Of a DNA stretch of 64,000 bases, positions 63,985 through 64,000 are shown piece by piece. A model generated the notes under the pieces. It was given only the letters and a program-made list of their open reading frames with translations, was not told the DNA's origin and made no database searches. Numbering within the stretch: position 1 is the first letter of the stretch; each line of letters starts with the position of its first letter. The position numbers and the translations under genes were made by a program. This stretch comes from Deinococcus aquiradiocola (GTDB lineage: Bacteria > Deinococcota > Deinococci > Deinococcales > Deinococcaceae), in assembly GCF_014646915.1 (NCBI RefSeq), contig NZ_BMOE01000001.1, forward strand, positions 776,079 through 840,078. The letters are read 5' to 3'.

Positions 63985-64000
63985 GGAGTGGAGCGGGAGA

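Overview
The window looks like a chromosomal segment of a Deinococcus species. It is very GC-rich. It encodes a bacillithiol enzyme (BshC), carotenoid genes (crtB-crtI) and a cellulose-synthase-type exopolysaccharide locus. Many genes have a TANNNT -10 box only 6-9 nt before the start codon, as expected for leaderless transcripts. No rRNA, tRNA, CRISPR, phage or transposase gene was seen. The content is mostly conserved housekeeping genes, and the novelty lies in regulatory and repeat DNA.

Layout. 0-9.2 kb: secreted hydrolase, small unknown gene, then a minus-strand crp-bshC-phosphotransferase cluster, a WecG-type glycosyltransferase, and the cysS-flavin reductase-GNAT operon. 9.2-19.3 kb: HAD phosphatase, gap-pgk-tpiA glycolytic cluster, an rRNA methyltransferase, and a malE-malF-malG sugar importer with a LacI-type operator. 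19.3-26.2 kb: FAH-family hydrolase, alpha/beta hydrolase, truB, threonine aldolase, RNA-ligase-like protein, SufR-like regulator and Mrp. 26.4-37.8 kb: pseudokinase-PEGA membrane protein, guaA, HD protein, RAM protein, YbjN protein, MFS, citrate synthase, class III aminotransferase, and a divergent lrp/ald pair. 37.9-43.3 kb: a DUF2334 lipoprotein, GH26-like lipoprotein and NfrB-like glycosyltransferase. 43.4-50.7 kb: asp23-fakA, chorismate mutase/DAHP synthase, tatA-tatC, lgt-glmU. 50.7-58.5 kb: small enzymes, thiolase, 3-hydroxyacyl-CoA dehydrogenase, DinB protein, AhpD-like protein and a holin-like pair. 58.6-64 kb: methyltransferase, crtB, crtI, a winged-helix protein and an NDUFA9-like reductase.

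Most notable signals. (1) Upstream of cysS is an 11-codon leaderless leader peptide with tandem Cys codons. It is followed by two mutually exclusive hairpins, the second an intrinsic terminator, which is the architecture of classical transcription attenuation. (2) A MITE-like element (125 bp in two of three full copies) has about 11-bp inverted ends and TCA on both flanks, and sits exactly at TGA stop codons. Four shorter or decayed copies also abut stop codons. (3) A DUF2334/GH26/NfrB-MshEN gene group suggests a c-di-GMP-responsive exopolysaccharide system.

Genes that may work together: Crp-BshC plus a DinB protein (bacillithiol); SufR-like plus Mrp (Fe-S); Lrp and Ald with two operators 42 bp apart; and long mRNA hairpins between gap/pgk and malE/malF that could set unequal expression within operons.
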